Translations under genes and position numbers: made by a program
Shown here: one piece after another, positions 23,701 through 35,329 of the stretch
How positions within the stretch are numbered: the first letter of the stretch is position 1
How the letters are laid out: each line of letters starts with the position of its first letter
The notes under the pieces: model-generated
Database searches by the model: none
What the model saw: the letters and a program-made list of their open reading frames with translations, nothing else
What the model was told of the DNA's origin: nothing
Assembly (NCBI GenBank): GCA_933228895.1
Contig: OW121851.1
Coordinates: 129,131,624-129,195,623, forward strand
Length of the DNA: 64,000 nucleotides
Direction: 5' to 3'
Origin: Platycnemis pennipes
Taxonomy: Eukaryota; Arthropoda; Insecta; Odonata; Platycnemididae

Positions 23701-24210
23701 TCTGCGAGAGTCCGTGACGTATAAAATTGCGAGGACGCTTGCTTGACAGCTATACACGGTTCAATCGTGGGAGCATTTTGTCAGTGACAATATACCATTC
23801 AGTAGCGGTAATACCGTCAATATATCGCATAACGCCAAGATCTGTAAGTATCAATTAATTAGGCGTGAAAGATGAGATAAATTACCACCACTTTAAAATA
23901 TGTTTTAAGCTATTGTCTAAACATAATAGTGGAGACCACAGTCAGGTATACTTAGCCCAATATTTGCACCACGAACGAACAGATGTGGGCCAGGGTGACG
24001 AGTTCTTCCTTTACGCACGAAATTTAAGCTTCCAAGTGATTAATCGCCCTGCTCATCATTATTGCACTTTATTCACTACCTAAGGAGTTGAGTTCAAACA
24101 AAAACACCCAAATGAATCGTCAACAACCTATTTAATTGCTAAAATTCCCCAGGAAGTTCGTTGCCGCAACATCTGCACCATCTAGTGAGAAAAATAAACT
24201 TCAAACTTGC

Positions 24211-24263
24211 GCGAACGCATGTATCAGATTAGAACATGTTCTAATTTACTCGCAAGCGTTCGC
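24211..24263. repeat. Nested dyad around an 18-bp perfect palindrome
   Basis: ATTAGAACATGTTCTAAT at 24228-24245 is a perfect palindrome. GCGAACGC (24211-24218) and GCGTTCGC (24256-24263) form an outer inverted pair with nearly the same centre. The core contains GAACATGTTC, which fits a p53-family half-site (RRRCWWGYYY). No adjacent gene is recognised, so function is unknown. Confidence 0.5.
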
Positions 24264-24589
24264 TCAGTGGCGCTGCCTCTCCTCGCAAGTCGTCGCTTAA
24301 CACGGCGCAATATTTCTTGCGCAAGTGTTCTCTCAACATCCTGCGCAGTATCAATGACCGAGTAAAACGGCCTTGAAATATGTGGCAGAAACTAGGCCAG
24401 ATACCTCAAAAACAAAAAGATTACTCGAAACAAATTTAGTCAAGGATGGCAGAGAAAGGAGTGAGGTGATAAGAATATGAGACTTTGGCGTGGAAGGTAT
24501 TGATGGCCACTAGCGTAGGGGAGTGAAGCTTGTATCCGTACATATTTTACAGAAGAAGCAGAATTGGTTTCGGCTCCGTAGAAGGAAAC

Positions 24590-24790
24590 TATAATGTAAC
24601 TCACACATTAACACGCAGAATATGGTGAGAGTTAGAGATGAAAAAGCTCCAAATGTGAAAAGTAGAAGTGTGGGTCGACCAAGGAAAAGACGGAGGGACG
24701 ACCCGGATGTAAGTTGAGTGGGAAGGTACTGCAGGAAAGAGGCATGACCCTTGGAGAAAGGAAGGAAGAAGAAGGAAATAAATAAGTTAT
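24590..24790 (+). mobile_element. C-terminal tail of an RTE-like reverse transcriptase
   Basis: One frame reads RVRDEKAPNVKSRSVGRPRK followed by RRRDDPDVS, then a stop and EKGRKKKEINK. The RDEK.PN...VGRPRKRW.DD block followed by a Lys/Glu run is the familiar last segment of such proteins. The Trp of RKRW is Arg here and stops are present, so it is decayed. It probably belongs with the fragment at 23386-23700. Confidence 0.65.
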
Positions 24791-25407
24791 TTTAAAAGCA
24801 TTCTTCTTTTAACGTTCACAAAAAAGAGAAGGTTCACTGACAGCGTTGCGTATTTTATGGATGGGGAGTCTTGAAGAACTATAACGGAGGTTTGCAGGGG
24901 AATGGGGGAAAGAAAATGGAAAATCAGTAATTCATAATCAGTGCCTGGATGCTCCTTTAACATATTCAGGGCCGAGGACGCATACGCTGCTCCAAGGCTA
25001 GCGCCTGCCAGCGCCCAGTGACGCAACGCGTGAGCTCTCAGAATCTAACGGTATCCCAGCACGTGGGGAGCCGGGAAAGGGCTTAAAATTGCAGTGAGCC
25101 TCAGATTTAGCTCAGCCTTCTTAGCGCATGCATTGGCCTCGGTTTTATTCCTAAGTTTTATTCTCTCGAGAGTCTCAATTTTTTTAAATTTCCCAAATCT
25201 GGATTACCAAAATTTCGAAGCGATAATATTACGCGCTAACTGGAGGATAGATTGGCACAACAACGTTGCGTGTGAAAAGGAATGCGAACGTGATTTTTCA
25301 ACGTTTTTCAGTTCCAGTACAAAAATAGAAACTGAACTCGGTGACCTCATAGAATATACTAGCAATTACCCATGACACCTAGCATCCTGGTATTAATTAC
25401 ACAATTC
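24791..25407. other. No feature recognised
   Basis: Short frames only. No repeat termini were recognised. Confidence 0.35.
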
Positions 25408-25745
25408 TATCATATCAGCATATTCTGCTAGATTCGACAATATAAATAAGATTAGAGAGATAGATTGTCGTACTGATAGATTCAAAATGGCACTTTCCCT
25501 CCGTACTATATGAGAAGAGAATAGGCAGAATAGCAAAGGGATAGGTAGGGGAAATGTTTTTATAGTAGCCTGTAGTGCATGATACATGTATTAACCCCTT
25601 AAATACTATAGATACTAACAATCTAGTTGCATGAGACCTTAAGTTACTTGTTTGCATATTAGTAGTGCATGCTTGGTGACCTTCACCCCCTGCCACACAC
25701 CGTCGCGGTGGCATGCAGTGTATAGTGTAGATGTAGATGTAGATC
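25408..25745 (+). mobile_element. 5'-truncated LINE subfamily B, 3' 340 bp
   Basis: The copy starts in the last coding block (reads FDNINKIREIDCRTDRFKMA, then PSVLYE). It passes through the shared 3' untranslated region and ends with CCCCTGCCACACACCGTCG, GTGGCATGCAGTGTATAGTG and TAGATGTAGATGTAGATC. The tail has one more GTAGAT unit than most copies. Confidence 0.85.
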
Positions 25746-26586
25746 ATACTAGCACGTGTCTTCGAAATGGTACATAATCACGTCTTGTGAGATTCCGACT
25801 TTAGGATTGATGTCCGAGCTAATGATGAAGCGTGATTACTCTCATTTTCCTCGTAAATTCGGGATTAGAGGGTTAAAATATAAGACATATCTGAATAATG
25901 CACTAGATCATCCACCTTCACGACGGATATAAGCTTTAGGGAACAGTTCCACGGCTTTCAAGTATTTTATACGCGAAAAAATATCCGTCATCCCACCAAA
26001 CGCAGCCACACGAGCATGGGAAACGTGTGACTAGGAGGGAGTGAAAGTAGATCGCGCGAACCCCTTCGCTGGAATTGATCTCTCCGACCCCTCCCTCCCA
26101 GGGATCCACCACCTCCGTCCCCTGGCGAGCGAGACGCAGCAGAGGGGGTGTTGAGTGGTCGCCCTTACCCCCCCCCTGGGCCAGGGGTCGCGAGGCTCCT
26201 CATCCCAATCGTCCCCGCAGATGAACGGAACAGTTCCGCTCCACTGGTTATCGAAAGTAGGAAATTGGAAAAGTTTCTCCGGAAAAAAACTACTCACCGA
26301 AAAACCATGCCTTTGATTTTTTTCTCATTTTACTTCGCAGAAAGATCAGCTATTAAATAATGTCGATAAATACCATCGTATCTATTTTAAAGTTCCCTGT
26401 TTTAAATGCATCACAACGCAGGCAAAAGCCTTGACTGAGCGAAAATCAGATAGGCATGAATGCAAACAGAAAAGCAAAAATTATTACAGATTTACAATAA
26501 CTTATCAGCATATGCCTTGTGCATATCCATAAAAAAAAGCTATTTCACATCATAGTATCCTTTTAATCAGCTCTTTTGACTGCATG
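25746..26586. other. Unassigned, with a GC-rich segment
   Basis: About 26030-26240 is GC-rich with C runs and two shadowing frames. No gene or element is supportable. Confidence 0.35.
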
Positions 26587-26816
26587 GACGTACTACAATG
26601 TGAAGGTTTCTCGGGTCCTTCTCCGGGTTATTGCGTCATGTCTGCCGACGTTTCGATTCCCGACTCGGTCATCGTCTTCAGGGCTTCTGAAGACGATGAC
26701 CGAGTCGGGTATCGAAACGTCGGCGGACATGGACGCAATAACCCGGTGGAGGACCCGAGAAACCTTCACGCAGCAGAGACACCGGGAAAGCACCAGATCT
26801 TTCTTGACGTACTACA
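26587..26816 (+). mobile_element. Hairpin element 2 with 11-bp target-site duplication
   Basis: Arms at 26600-26680 and 26688-26769 are nearly perfect and meet across only about 7 bases. The insert 26598-26805 (208 bp) is bounded by GACGTACTACA at 26587-26597 and 26806-26816. The right unique end CACCGGGAAAGCACCAGATC matches the one at 23.0 kb and, inverted, at 9.8 kb. The arms are the same sequence type as element 1. CTGAAGA (26687-26693) and GAAAC (26714-26718) mark the ribozyme-like core. The very small central loop means the DNA could extrude as a cruciform. Confidence 0.9.
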
Positions 26817-27435
26817 CGTTTGGCGAAGTCTCACCCCCTTCCACGTCTCAAAGTGGCTGCTAGCACGTTACTCAGTTGACGTGTAATGTATAATGTCTCT
26901 CATACATGCGTACATAAGGAAAGGCCGTCTCTAATTTATACCACCTTACGTTTTATGTTAATATTATTATTTAAAAGCCAAATCTATCGATAAAATATTT
27001 TAAAGGGTAAAATTGGGGAAGAATAATTTAAACTACTAGGGCTAACAATTATATAACGTATTTTTAGTCACATTAAGAGCTGGTTCTTAGTTGATTTTCG
27101 CGCGTTGTACTTCATTTTTCGATTTCCGATTTCATCAACAAACTCATTTGACTGACAAATACACCCAATAATTTTGTGTTCCCGCTTTGTTGGAGTACCG
27201 ACTTTTTGTTCTAATTTGATTGACCAGATATTACAGAATAATTCATTCCAGTTCCATGAAAGAATGTATTATAAAATATCCGAGGAAATTTCCATTTGTG
27301 GTTAGCCAGCGCGCCGGACTAATCGGTATATCTGAGTGGAAAAGAGTTGCAGCATAATGACTCGCAAATACGCGCAAGAAACTTTTACTTAAACCACCAC
27401 ATAAAAAACTTTTACAATCCACAACAAAATAGAAT
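26817..27435. other. No feature recognised
   Basis: AT-rich DNA with no supportable feature. Confidence 0.4.
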
Positions 27436-27482
27436 TATACGACCCGGGTTTCGATTCCTGAGCATCATCAGGAGGTGAGAAT
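27436..27482 (-). repeat. Penelope-type hammerhead-like motif, isolated
   Basis: On the minus strand CTGATGA (27465-27471) is followed by a short segment and GAAAC (27448-27452), then CCGGGTCGT. The arrangement matches the cores in the hairpin elements and at 15.9 and 35.3 kb. No reverse transcriptase or nuclease fragment flanks it. It is probably the terminus of a decayed Penelope-like element. Confidence 0.4.
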
Positions 27483-28065
27483 AAAACGCAGGTGATGCAC
27501 TCAGAAGCAAACAGTGCAGGGGAGTAATTGGTTGAAGGGGTTAATGGTGCAAGTGAATTTGCGGGGCGCGAGGAGGGGAAGAGGGAGGATGGAGGGCGGG
27601 GTGGTGGAAGGAAGTAAATGGGTGATAATTCGAGAGAAGATGGGGGAAAATATTCATTATACATACACAGACTTCAGAAGCTACGCATCCTTTAAAAATG
27701 TCCAACTACACAAAAGAATCAAGCTCACTTCTTTAGCTACACAAATAAAAAAATATTGAAATATAAATTACTGCTGTGGTCATATTTTAACAAGTTCCTG
27801 GTGAAATTACTCTTTAGTTAATAGCTGCCATTAAATTTCTTAAAATTCTCTTTAGTTCTAATGTCGAAATACCTTATTCGTTCAGGAAAAAATATTTAGA
27901 TCATATCATAGAAAAAATTGTTTAAATAATCCCAAAGGAAAGAATCTCAGGTATTTCCTCATTTCTTTTCTTCCTTTAGTAGTACCAAAATATTTCACGT
28001 ACCATTTAAATTTAAAATCATTATTTATTCAATACTCAGACTCAGTGGAGTGTAAGAAAAGGAGA

Positions 28066-28692
28066 GGATTGTGTTCCCAAGAGTGTTTAAAAGAGCGACG
28101 TTGCTTTTCACTAGTTAGGCCCCACCTTGAATATGTAGCCAGTGTATGGGATCCGAATGAATAAGGTTTGATCAGAGAACTAGACAGTGTGCAGAGTAGA
28201 GCAGCTAGGTTCGTTACAAGGTGTTAGGATAGGTTGAGTATTGTTTCAGAATAAATACAAGAATAAGGGTGGGAGTCATTATCAGATCGTAGGTTAAAGT
28301 ACAGATTAAATCTATTAGGGAAATTTCAATCAGATAACTTTACTTAAGATGTTGGGCATATATTAAAAACACCAGCGTATTTGCTAGATTCGACCAGATA
28401 CATAAGATTAGTGAGGTAGACTGTCGTACTGATAGATTCAAAATGGCATTTTTCCCCCGTCCTATAAGAGAACAGAATAGGCAGCATAGCAAAAGAATAG
28501 AAAGGGGAAATATATTTCAGTATTCTGTACTGCAAGATGCACGTATTAATCCCTTAATTAATATAGCTACTAACAATCTAGTTGCATGAGACCCTATAGT
28601 AGCATGATTGCATGCATATAGTGCAGTGGTGATCTTCACCCCCTGCCACATACCCTCGCGGTGGCTTGCAGGGTATCGTGTAGATGTAGATG
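28066..28692 (+). mobile_element. 5'-truncated LINE subfamily B
   Basis: The copy begins in a block reading GFVPKSV, upstream of LEYVASVWDPNE, so it keeps slightly more 5' sequence than the 12.3-kb copy. It continues through QSRAARFV to the terminal CCCCTGCCACATACCCTCG, GTGGCTTGCAGGG and GTAGATGTAGATG. Several stops make it inactive. A GT microsatellite and a G run follow at about 28698-28722. Confidence 0.85.
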
Positions 28693-29254
28693 AGTGTGAC
28701 GTGTGTGTGTGTGGGGGGGGGAAGGGAGGAAACAGTATGAATTTTTGTCAACAACCACAATCCACATTCACTCTCGAGGAAAACCACAAAACTTTCGATT
28801 TTAAAGCACGCCACCCAAAGGTGTTCACCCGACACTTGGCCCTCTAACATCCGATGCGGACCTCACCGCGACACGGAAATCTCAAACTTCATGACACCCA
28901 CACCGAATCCACTCGCCCCCGAGTGGCCTTCGGGGCGCCGGGGTGGCGCCAAAGCCCTTCAAGCACCGGACAAGCGAAGGCGTCCTCCCCCCACAACCCC
29001 CCTCTTCGCCACCCAGAGAGAGATGGAGAGAGTGAGAGCCATTCCCCGGCTGTTCCTCCGAGCCCCGGCCGCGAGACGTTAAAGAGATCCGTCGCTTTAA
29101 AGGAGGCCCGAAAGTCACGTCCTCTCACTTCACGATTGTTTGTAGAGAAGAACGTCTCCAGGCCACTATCGATACTTAATCAACGCTACTCTTTCGAAAA
29201 ATTGCACTCGGCATAACATCGGCTTAAACGTGAGACTGGGATATACGTACGAAC
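28693..29254. other. GC-rich segment without a supported gene
   Basis: About 28860-29110 is GC-rich. The sequence is open in several phases on both strands, including a 120-codon plus frame at 28854-29216. The products are low-complexity and proline/serine-rich, and I do not call a gene. Confidence 0.3.
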
Positions 29255-29790
29255 ATACGAATGGGGTCGTTTCCCAATTTTTTTTAATTGCATAATCTGA
29301 TAGATTTTGTTGAATAAAAAGACCAGTATTTTTTCCGTTTTTTGATCCGTCAATTATTTCTCGAGTTAGTAGTGGCGAAAAACTGATGTTTTTAACCCTT
29401 TCGGAAAAGTGGGCGTGGTGCAACCTCTGAGGCATATCGACTTCGTCCAATCACAACTGAGCCCGCGAAGCTACTTTACCTTATCGCAATGGGGGGGAAT
29501 CAGCTGGCTCTGCCAATAGGACAGTTGCGACAGGATCTGTGCGAGCAGACCTTCCGAAAACCCCCCTCCATTCCCTTCCCCTCCCCTAAAAGCAGTCAAG
29601 GACGGGAGGAGAATGACGTCAAATTTATCACAGCAGCTTTTTCGGTGGGCGTCACCTTTTCCTTATTTAGATTTTTGATTTATGAGTGAATGGTTGTGGT
29701 TAGAAGATTAATTTTTTCACTAAAATTCTTTTTCAGGTTCCATCTAACAATTTCGCGTACAAAATTGCGATTTCATTTCCGAGTAAACGC
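29255..29790 (+). repeat. Unnamed repeat, copy U4
   Basis: Collinear with 21446-22005 along its full length, from GGGGTCGT through TCAATTATTTCTCGAG and the CCTTTCGGAAAAGTGGGCGT block to AAACGCCCCCATTTT. The shared boundaries at both ends suggest a discrete mobile unit of about 540 bp. Confidence 0.75.
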
Positions 29791-30298
29791 CCCCATTTTG
29801 GATAACTGAACAAACCACAGAATTCAACTCGAAGCTCGGCTAGTAGGTGAGAGCTGAGGCCGACCATTGCTAAGCCTAACGGATCGTGACATTCGCAAAT
29901 TACGAAAGGAAGGCTAGTCACTTTCCCAGTGCTTTGAATAGTAGTCCCGAAGACACGTGTAAACAGAAATTCACCCGCGACGTACTAACAGCATTTGTCC
30001 AAACCCAACGCTCCACTGCGCACCTAATACGACGTCGAACTTGCGCATCAGAACAAATATTATCTTTGCAAAAACATACACAAATAAAATGCACATTTAT
30101 TCATTATGTATGTGACTACAAAAGGAAGGCGACAATTCTTCTAAATATTTGTCATTCATAATAGAAAACTGCAACGAATATGTGCTAACTGCGTTAACTA
30201 TAGAGGAATCGCGGCATATTTGACTCCCTAGGCTGGGAAAAATAATTAGGAAATAGAAAATACGTTGTTGAACATATGCGCACATTTAAGACCACAGT

Positions 30299-30505
30299 TT
30301 ACTTATCAGAGCTATAGCAAATACCCGGTCAGGTGCTCTACCAGTAGAGCACCTGGCCGGAAATCAGGGGGTCCGTGTTCGAGTCCCGGTCAAGGCGTAT
30401 GATTTTTTTCTCTGTAGAATATTTGCTATAGTGCAATTTCAGCGGGTAACGCCGCTAATTTTTTCACGGATAGTACGTGATCTTTGAATTCGTTACTTAT
30501 CAGAG
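30299..30505 (+). mobile_element. tRNA-derived SINE, family 2, with inverted 5' head and 13-bp duplication
   Basis: The insert 30312-30492 (181 bp) lies between TTACTTATCAGAG at 30299-30311 and 30493-30505. A tRNA-like half includes GTAGAGCACCTGGCCGG (30344-30360) and the B box GTGTTCGAGTCCC. It is followed by the family body (TGATTTTTTTCTCTGT, TGCTATAGTGCAATTTCAGC, GGGTAACGCCG). At the 5' end 30325-30341 is the inverted complement of 30344-30360 with one mismatch, so the element starts with a 17-bp hairpin and a 2-base loop. Further family members are at 42728-42842 and 42985-43200. Confidence 0.88.
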
Positions 30506-31051
30506 ATCTAAAAATGTCACCATTGGTACAAACACGTATTTCAGGCATGAATAAATATGATGGGATTTCTTAAATGCCTCGTAGTGTCAATGCAATCTCG
30601 GTAGAGTTGACAACCACCACAGCCGCGGATAGTGACTTTTGGCGATTATGAGCATTCCCCGTTTTCGAAGTGTTCCTTTCAGTCGAGAGCCAAGCGCGGA
30701 AAACACGCGGGCACTTATCGGTCCATCTGCGTCGTCCACGGATTTCACAATCCACGGCTGCGCCATCGGCTGCTCGCGTTCAAAAGGGACGCGTCGGCGA
30801 AGCAAGCAATCGCCGCGACGCCCAAAAAACTGTAATCCTCGTCTGCCATAAATTTAGCAAAAGTTTCCGCGGGATCCCGCAAGAAATTGGCACGCCTGCC
30901 CGTTGCGACATTCGCGATTGCAGCGCTTCGGATGGATCCTAAAACGCTCTTGAGTTGAAGCACTTCAAACGTGTCGCGGAAAAGTTGATGCATCGCATTG
31001 CGCCACTACGCTTTTATCGTCCAAGAGAGAGAGGGGCGGCGTTTGTATTAC
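30506..31051. other. CpG-rich island, no supported gene
   Basis: About 30600-30990 has many CG dinucleotides and is open in several overlapping frames on both strands (60-90 codons each). Because every phase is open, base composition is the likelier explanation than coding. A promoter-type island is possible. Confidence 0.3.
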
Positions 31052-31567
31052 TGCTTGAGACATTTAAATTCATAAAAATAGAGGCGTTGTTTTAAGTCCC
31101 TTTGTGTAGTGACCTATGGAGCAGATAAGGAGACATTAATGGAAAGAATAGAAGCTGGGAAATGGAGTCACCGTATGCATTACTTAGAATTAACCCCATG
31201 TCACTCCAAATAGCTGCTATAATTGGTAACATAAACCAACAATTGATTTGCCTTAGTTACTTTTACAAATTTTAGTCAACTAGTTCGTAAATTTGTAACC
31301 TAGGACATTGCTTGAGACATTAAAAATCACAACTATTGAGGCGTTGTTTTAAGTCCCTTTTTGTACTGACCAATAGAGCAGATAAGGAGAGATTAATGGA
31401 AAGAATTGAAGCTGGGAAATGGAATCACCGTGTGCATTACCTTGAATTTAACTCACGTCACTCCAAATATCTGCTATAATTGGTAACATAAACCAACCAT
31501 TGATTTGGCTTGGTTACTTTAAAAAAATATCAGTCAACTAGTTCGTAAATTTTTAATCTAGGACATT
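31052..31567. repeat. Tandem duplication, two units of 257 bp
   Basis: Unit 1 (31052-31308) and unit 2 (31309-about 31567) both begin TGCTTGAGACATT. They share GAGGCGTTGTTTTAAGTCCC, GCAGATAAGGAGA and TCAACTAGTTCGTAAATTT. Identity is high, around 88% by eye. A few bases of a third unit (GGAGACAT) follow. This may be a fragment of a satellite family or a simple local duplication. Confidence 0.85.
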
Positions 31568-31839
31568 TTTGGAGACATCTACCAGTATCATCAGTAAATA
31601 TGACCAACAGGGTATTTTACTACTACTTTACTTAGAAAATATAATTCATTAGTCTTCATTATAAATTTATTTTACGTAAAAAGTTTGCATTTTGAAATCC
31701 CAGATTATTAGAAATTAAATGTTAATTTTAAGACCATTTGAAAAAGGTCAGGAAAGACGGGATGCATTGCCTTGTTGCTGACGCAACAGATACACTAACA
31801 TTAGGAATTAGAAGAAAAAACGTGCACGGTTTACAAGAA
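31568..31839. other. No feature recognised
   Basis: AT-rich DNA following the tandem duplication. Confidence 0.4.
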
Positions 31840-31935
31840 AATCTGAAGGATTAGTGTAAGCCACGACCCCGTTTTTTCACCAGGGTATCGGGGAAATAAG
31901 GTACGGGGCTTACACGAGTAAATACGGTATATGAT
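31840..31935. repeat. Possible transposon terminus with ACACGAGTAAATACGGTATA
   Basis: GTAAGCCACGACCCCG (31857-31872) and TACGGGGCTTAC form an imperfect inverted pair. They are followed by ACACGAGTAAATACGGTATA. The latter string recurs, with its GGGTTAC prefix, near 58273-58297. A shared outward-facing end of this kind suggests two copies of one DNA transposon family, but the partner ends were not found. Confidence 0.4.
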
Positions 31936-34251
31936 GAACAAGGGTACAGTTTTCAATAGTGGATCACTCCCAACTTGACCACATTGAAATATTTAACGTT
32001 GAGAATAAAATAAGCCTGTATCCATCGCTAGACAATTTTAGAAGCCATTTGGTTCAAGTAAATGCACATGTTTTTCATCAGTACACCGTGTGCCTCATAG
32101 CTCTCATCAAAATCGTTCAATGAATTTTTCAACGTTAACACCACGACAAATGAACTATCATAATCGAATTTTCTATATAAATTAATACCCGATTACTAGA
32201 TAATATACATATAATTCATAATAAAATAATATACATATGGTTCAAAACACATACCCACACTGCCAAAGAGAATATTGCCAAGTCGTCGCTGCAAATATTC
32301 ACCCAAAAATGTCATTTGAGAGTTGAAATAGTCGAAAATTCACAACAGAAAGGGAAATTCGATGCATTGGGAAAGCAAAACACCTAGGTACTAAAGCCTG
32401 GGCCAATGAAAATGGTTCCCAACGGAGATCAACACTGACACACGGATGCACAACACATATGTTCGGCCCTTCCAGCAGGCAGCATCACATTCTCTCCGAA
32501 GGGCCGTTCGAACGACTACTCCGCTCAGTTGCATTAATTTTGTCCTCCGACCCTGAAGTTGCCTCGTTTCTTCAGCGAAAGTATTCCCAACAGAGTTAGA
32601 AGCGCGGGGCTGAGAAGGAAAGAAGGAACGAAGGGTTTGAAAGCATGGACGTATCCTGGAGAGAATTCCACAGGGTCACGGACACGCATAACCCAACTGT
32701 GTTGGAATAATGTTAATAATAACAAGCCGCCCTTGCTTAAGATGATATAGGCTAAACCGTCGCTTCTTCCACCTAACACCTTGTTAATAGAACGTCAATT
32801 AAATCGGGTACAATATCTGAGCATCATTATATAAATTGGCAATTCAATGACAGGATTCAATATTGTAACAGTATGTACGCATTATTTAAAAAGATACGTA
32901 TTTGTATGAGGAAGACTTCTGGGTACTTAACAAATAAACTCACTTCAGGAAAACACCCACAGGAAATGAAATAGAAAACCCTTCAAATCTCATTATGTTA
33001 GGAATTTATGTAAAATCCTGGATGCAATTCGTTTAAAAGTTTAACAAATAGTTTCAGAATTGTACCAGGGATGTAATGTATAGTGAAGACAGTGTTGACT
33101 TCCAATATGAACATTTTTGGTTTCGCTAAATACTAGGGTTTATATACCACAATCCTTTGTTCCACACGCAAGAAACAGATTTTATACAACTAAAGAATTT
33201 AGTTGCAATATAAATGTACAGATAAAAATGATACAAAAGTTAAAACAATAAACTTGGTATCCATAAGGTCTTGTGAGCCGCCGAACTGGTGTTCCCGGGG
33301 GCATTAAGCCTCCTACAGAAATATGGAAAAAGGATAAAGGAAATGGCGTCACTATACGGCGGCAAGAGTTCCCGACACATTCAGAAATATGTTGTAGATG
33401 GGATATCAGAGTCGAATAAGGGAACTAACGCCCGGGACATAAAGCGATCTTAAAGCGGATGGTTCCATTCCTTAAAATTTCTAACCATGCGTCGCATAAC
33501 TTCGGAGCATTTTTCTGATTTTTTTTCTCCGCAAGCTATTCCAAATAAGGGAGCAAAATTGACCGAGGCTGGGAAAAGAATGAATATAATGATTTGTAGG
33601 AGCTGTGACTCAAATAAATTGAAACACCTATCTTCGTCACTCGTCCAATCCAGCATGGTCTTCGAAAATTGTGAGCCTGCATTCCTCACGGTAATACCCC
33701 GCCACCCCTGAGGTTCGCCCTTTTCATGGGAATGGTGACCTTCGAGGAAAGACATCGCTCGGTATCAAGGACAAGTCACCGTGAAGGACGCAGGAGCAAA
33801 ATACATACGTCGCTCAGAGCAGAGACGACACCCACGGACGAGCGACAGCGGTGGAGACGCCCGGCCCTCTTTCTTATTCCACGGCTGATCGCCCATTCGT
33901 CCCAGCAAGACGACTCTTCGGTCCTTACCTGCAAGAGAGAGAAAGGGAAAGAGAGATATAGAGTGTGCGTGAGATGGAAGCTGCTGGTCGTCAACTTGAT
34001 GCTCCACGAAAATGACCTCCACCGCGCTCGAAAACCAGGAAGATGGGAGGGAAGGCGCTAGGAAAACGAGGGCAAAGGGTGAGGATCGGTTTGAGGACAT
34101 CAAACATACCAAAAAGGATCATTTTCTTTACGGAATCGATCAACAATTCAATAGAGCGAGCTCGTAATTCTACACGATCATTCCTGCAACTTGGTGAAAA
34201 CAGAATACAACCTTGCTGAGAAGGCTTTTGCGATTGTGTAGCATGTTTCCA
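31936..34251. other. No gene recognised; GC-rich part near 33.7-34.1 kb
   Basis: Several frames of 70-115 codons at 33450-34112 overlap on both strands and carry no motif. The region 33720-34080 is GC-richer. No element ends were identified. Confidence 0.35.
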
Positions 34252-34350
34252 TTCAGTAGCTTGTTTGCATGTCAATAGTGCATGCTCGGTGATATTCACC
34301 CCCTGATACACACCCTCGCGGTGGCTTGCAGGGTATCGCGCAGATGTAGA
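34252..34350 (+). mobile_element. 3' end only of LINE subfamily B
   Basis: About 100 bp: TTGCATGTCAATAGTGCATG, then CCCCCTGATACACACCCTCG, CGGTGGCTTGCAGGGTATCG and CAGATGTAGA. It is the same length and truncation point as the minus-strand copy at 17661-17760. Confidence 0.8.
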
Positions 34351-35329
34351 ATATTTAAAGATGACTCCAAGACTGCCGGGGTTCTTAACGAGATGGTTTA
34401 TTTAGGTAGACACATATTTCGCATTTTACGGCCCGAGGGCTCATACCTTCCGACCCGAAATCGCCAGAGGTTACAAGTTCCTTGAAGGTGCCAACTCTTG
34501 GCCGTCAAAACTATCGTCTCGCAAAATACACCAGCATGGGTGAACAACAATCTTGGGGTCGTTGGCAGAATTTGCAAAAATATTAACGGAAAACCATTGA
34601 TTTGGAAGTATTCAACTTCACTAACTCCCAAGAAAGTGAATACTTTGGTCTCCATATGGCATCTTCTAACGACCCTTTCTCCCCACAGTCTTCATATTAC
34701 TTCGCACTCATTCCCTGGGAAAAGATAGAGATTTCAAATGAGGGAAGAAAAGCAATTTCCACGCTCAAATGTAATGAGTGCTAGCCGGCAATCACATAGG
34801 AAAGAAAATCTTCGCCGCAAAGGGCGATACGAGACACAATTTCATTACCGGCCACACCCAACGGACCCCGATTACAAAAGAGTGAAAGAAGTCCTCGGCT
34901 GTGAATAACGCTATCTTTGGTAGCATCAAATTCTTGCTGGCATCCTTCCTAGAAAAATTGAATTACTATTCTACTTCCTAGTTGTAATATACATGCTTCA
35001 CTCGATTCCATAAATCACCAAAAAACTTCCAAGGAAAACTTTTCTCCAGTCACCAACATAATAAATACATCATTCGTTAATTTATATAGGTGTACTAAAA
35101 AAGGTTGGATTGTAAGATTAAGAGATTAAAAATATAATTTTTCAGCATACAACAGAAAAAAATAGCAAATGACAACACTATTTCTGATTAAATAAAATAG
35201 TAGGGCAATTTCAGTTTCGTGTAGAGTTATAATTTAGTAGGTACAGTTTGAATGAAAATGGGTAACCCAAAATACATCGAAACCATTCCTCCCCACGAAT
35301 GATAAACAGGCATAAACTTGCGAATTAAA
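34351..35329. other. No feature recognised
   Basis: Overlapping short frames at 34398-34784 have no motif. The sequence from 34900 onward is AT-rich. Confidence 0.35.

Noticed and set aside
26584..26886. Repeated 60-160 codon frames in the hairpin elements (9.6-10.1, 22.7-23.2 and 26.6-26.9 kb) with similar peptides
   Set aside because: They are open in several phases on both strands because the arms are palindromic. The peptide similarity only reflects the shared DNA repeat.
28854..29216. Proline/serine-rich 120-codon frame as a host gene
   Set aside because: Every phase of this GC-rich segment is open on both strands, which points to composition and not coding.
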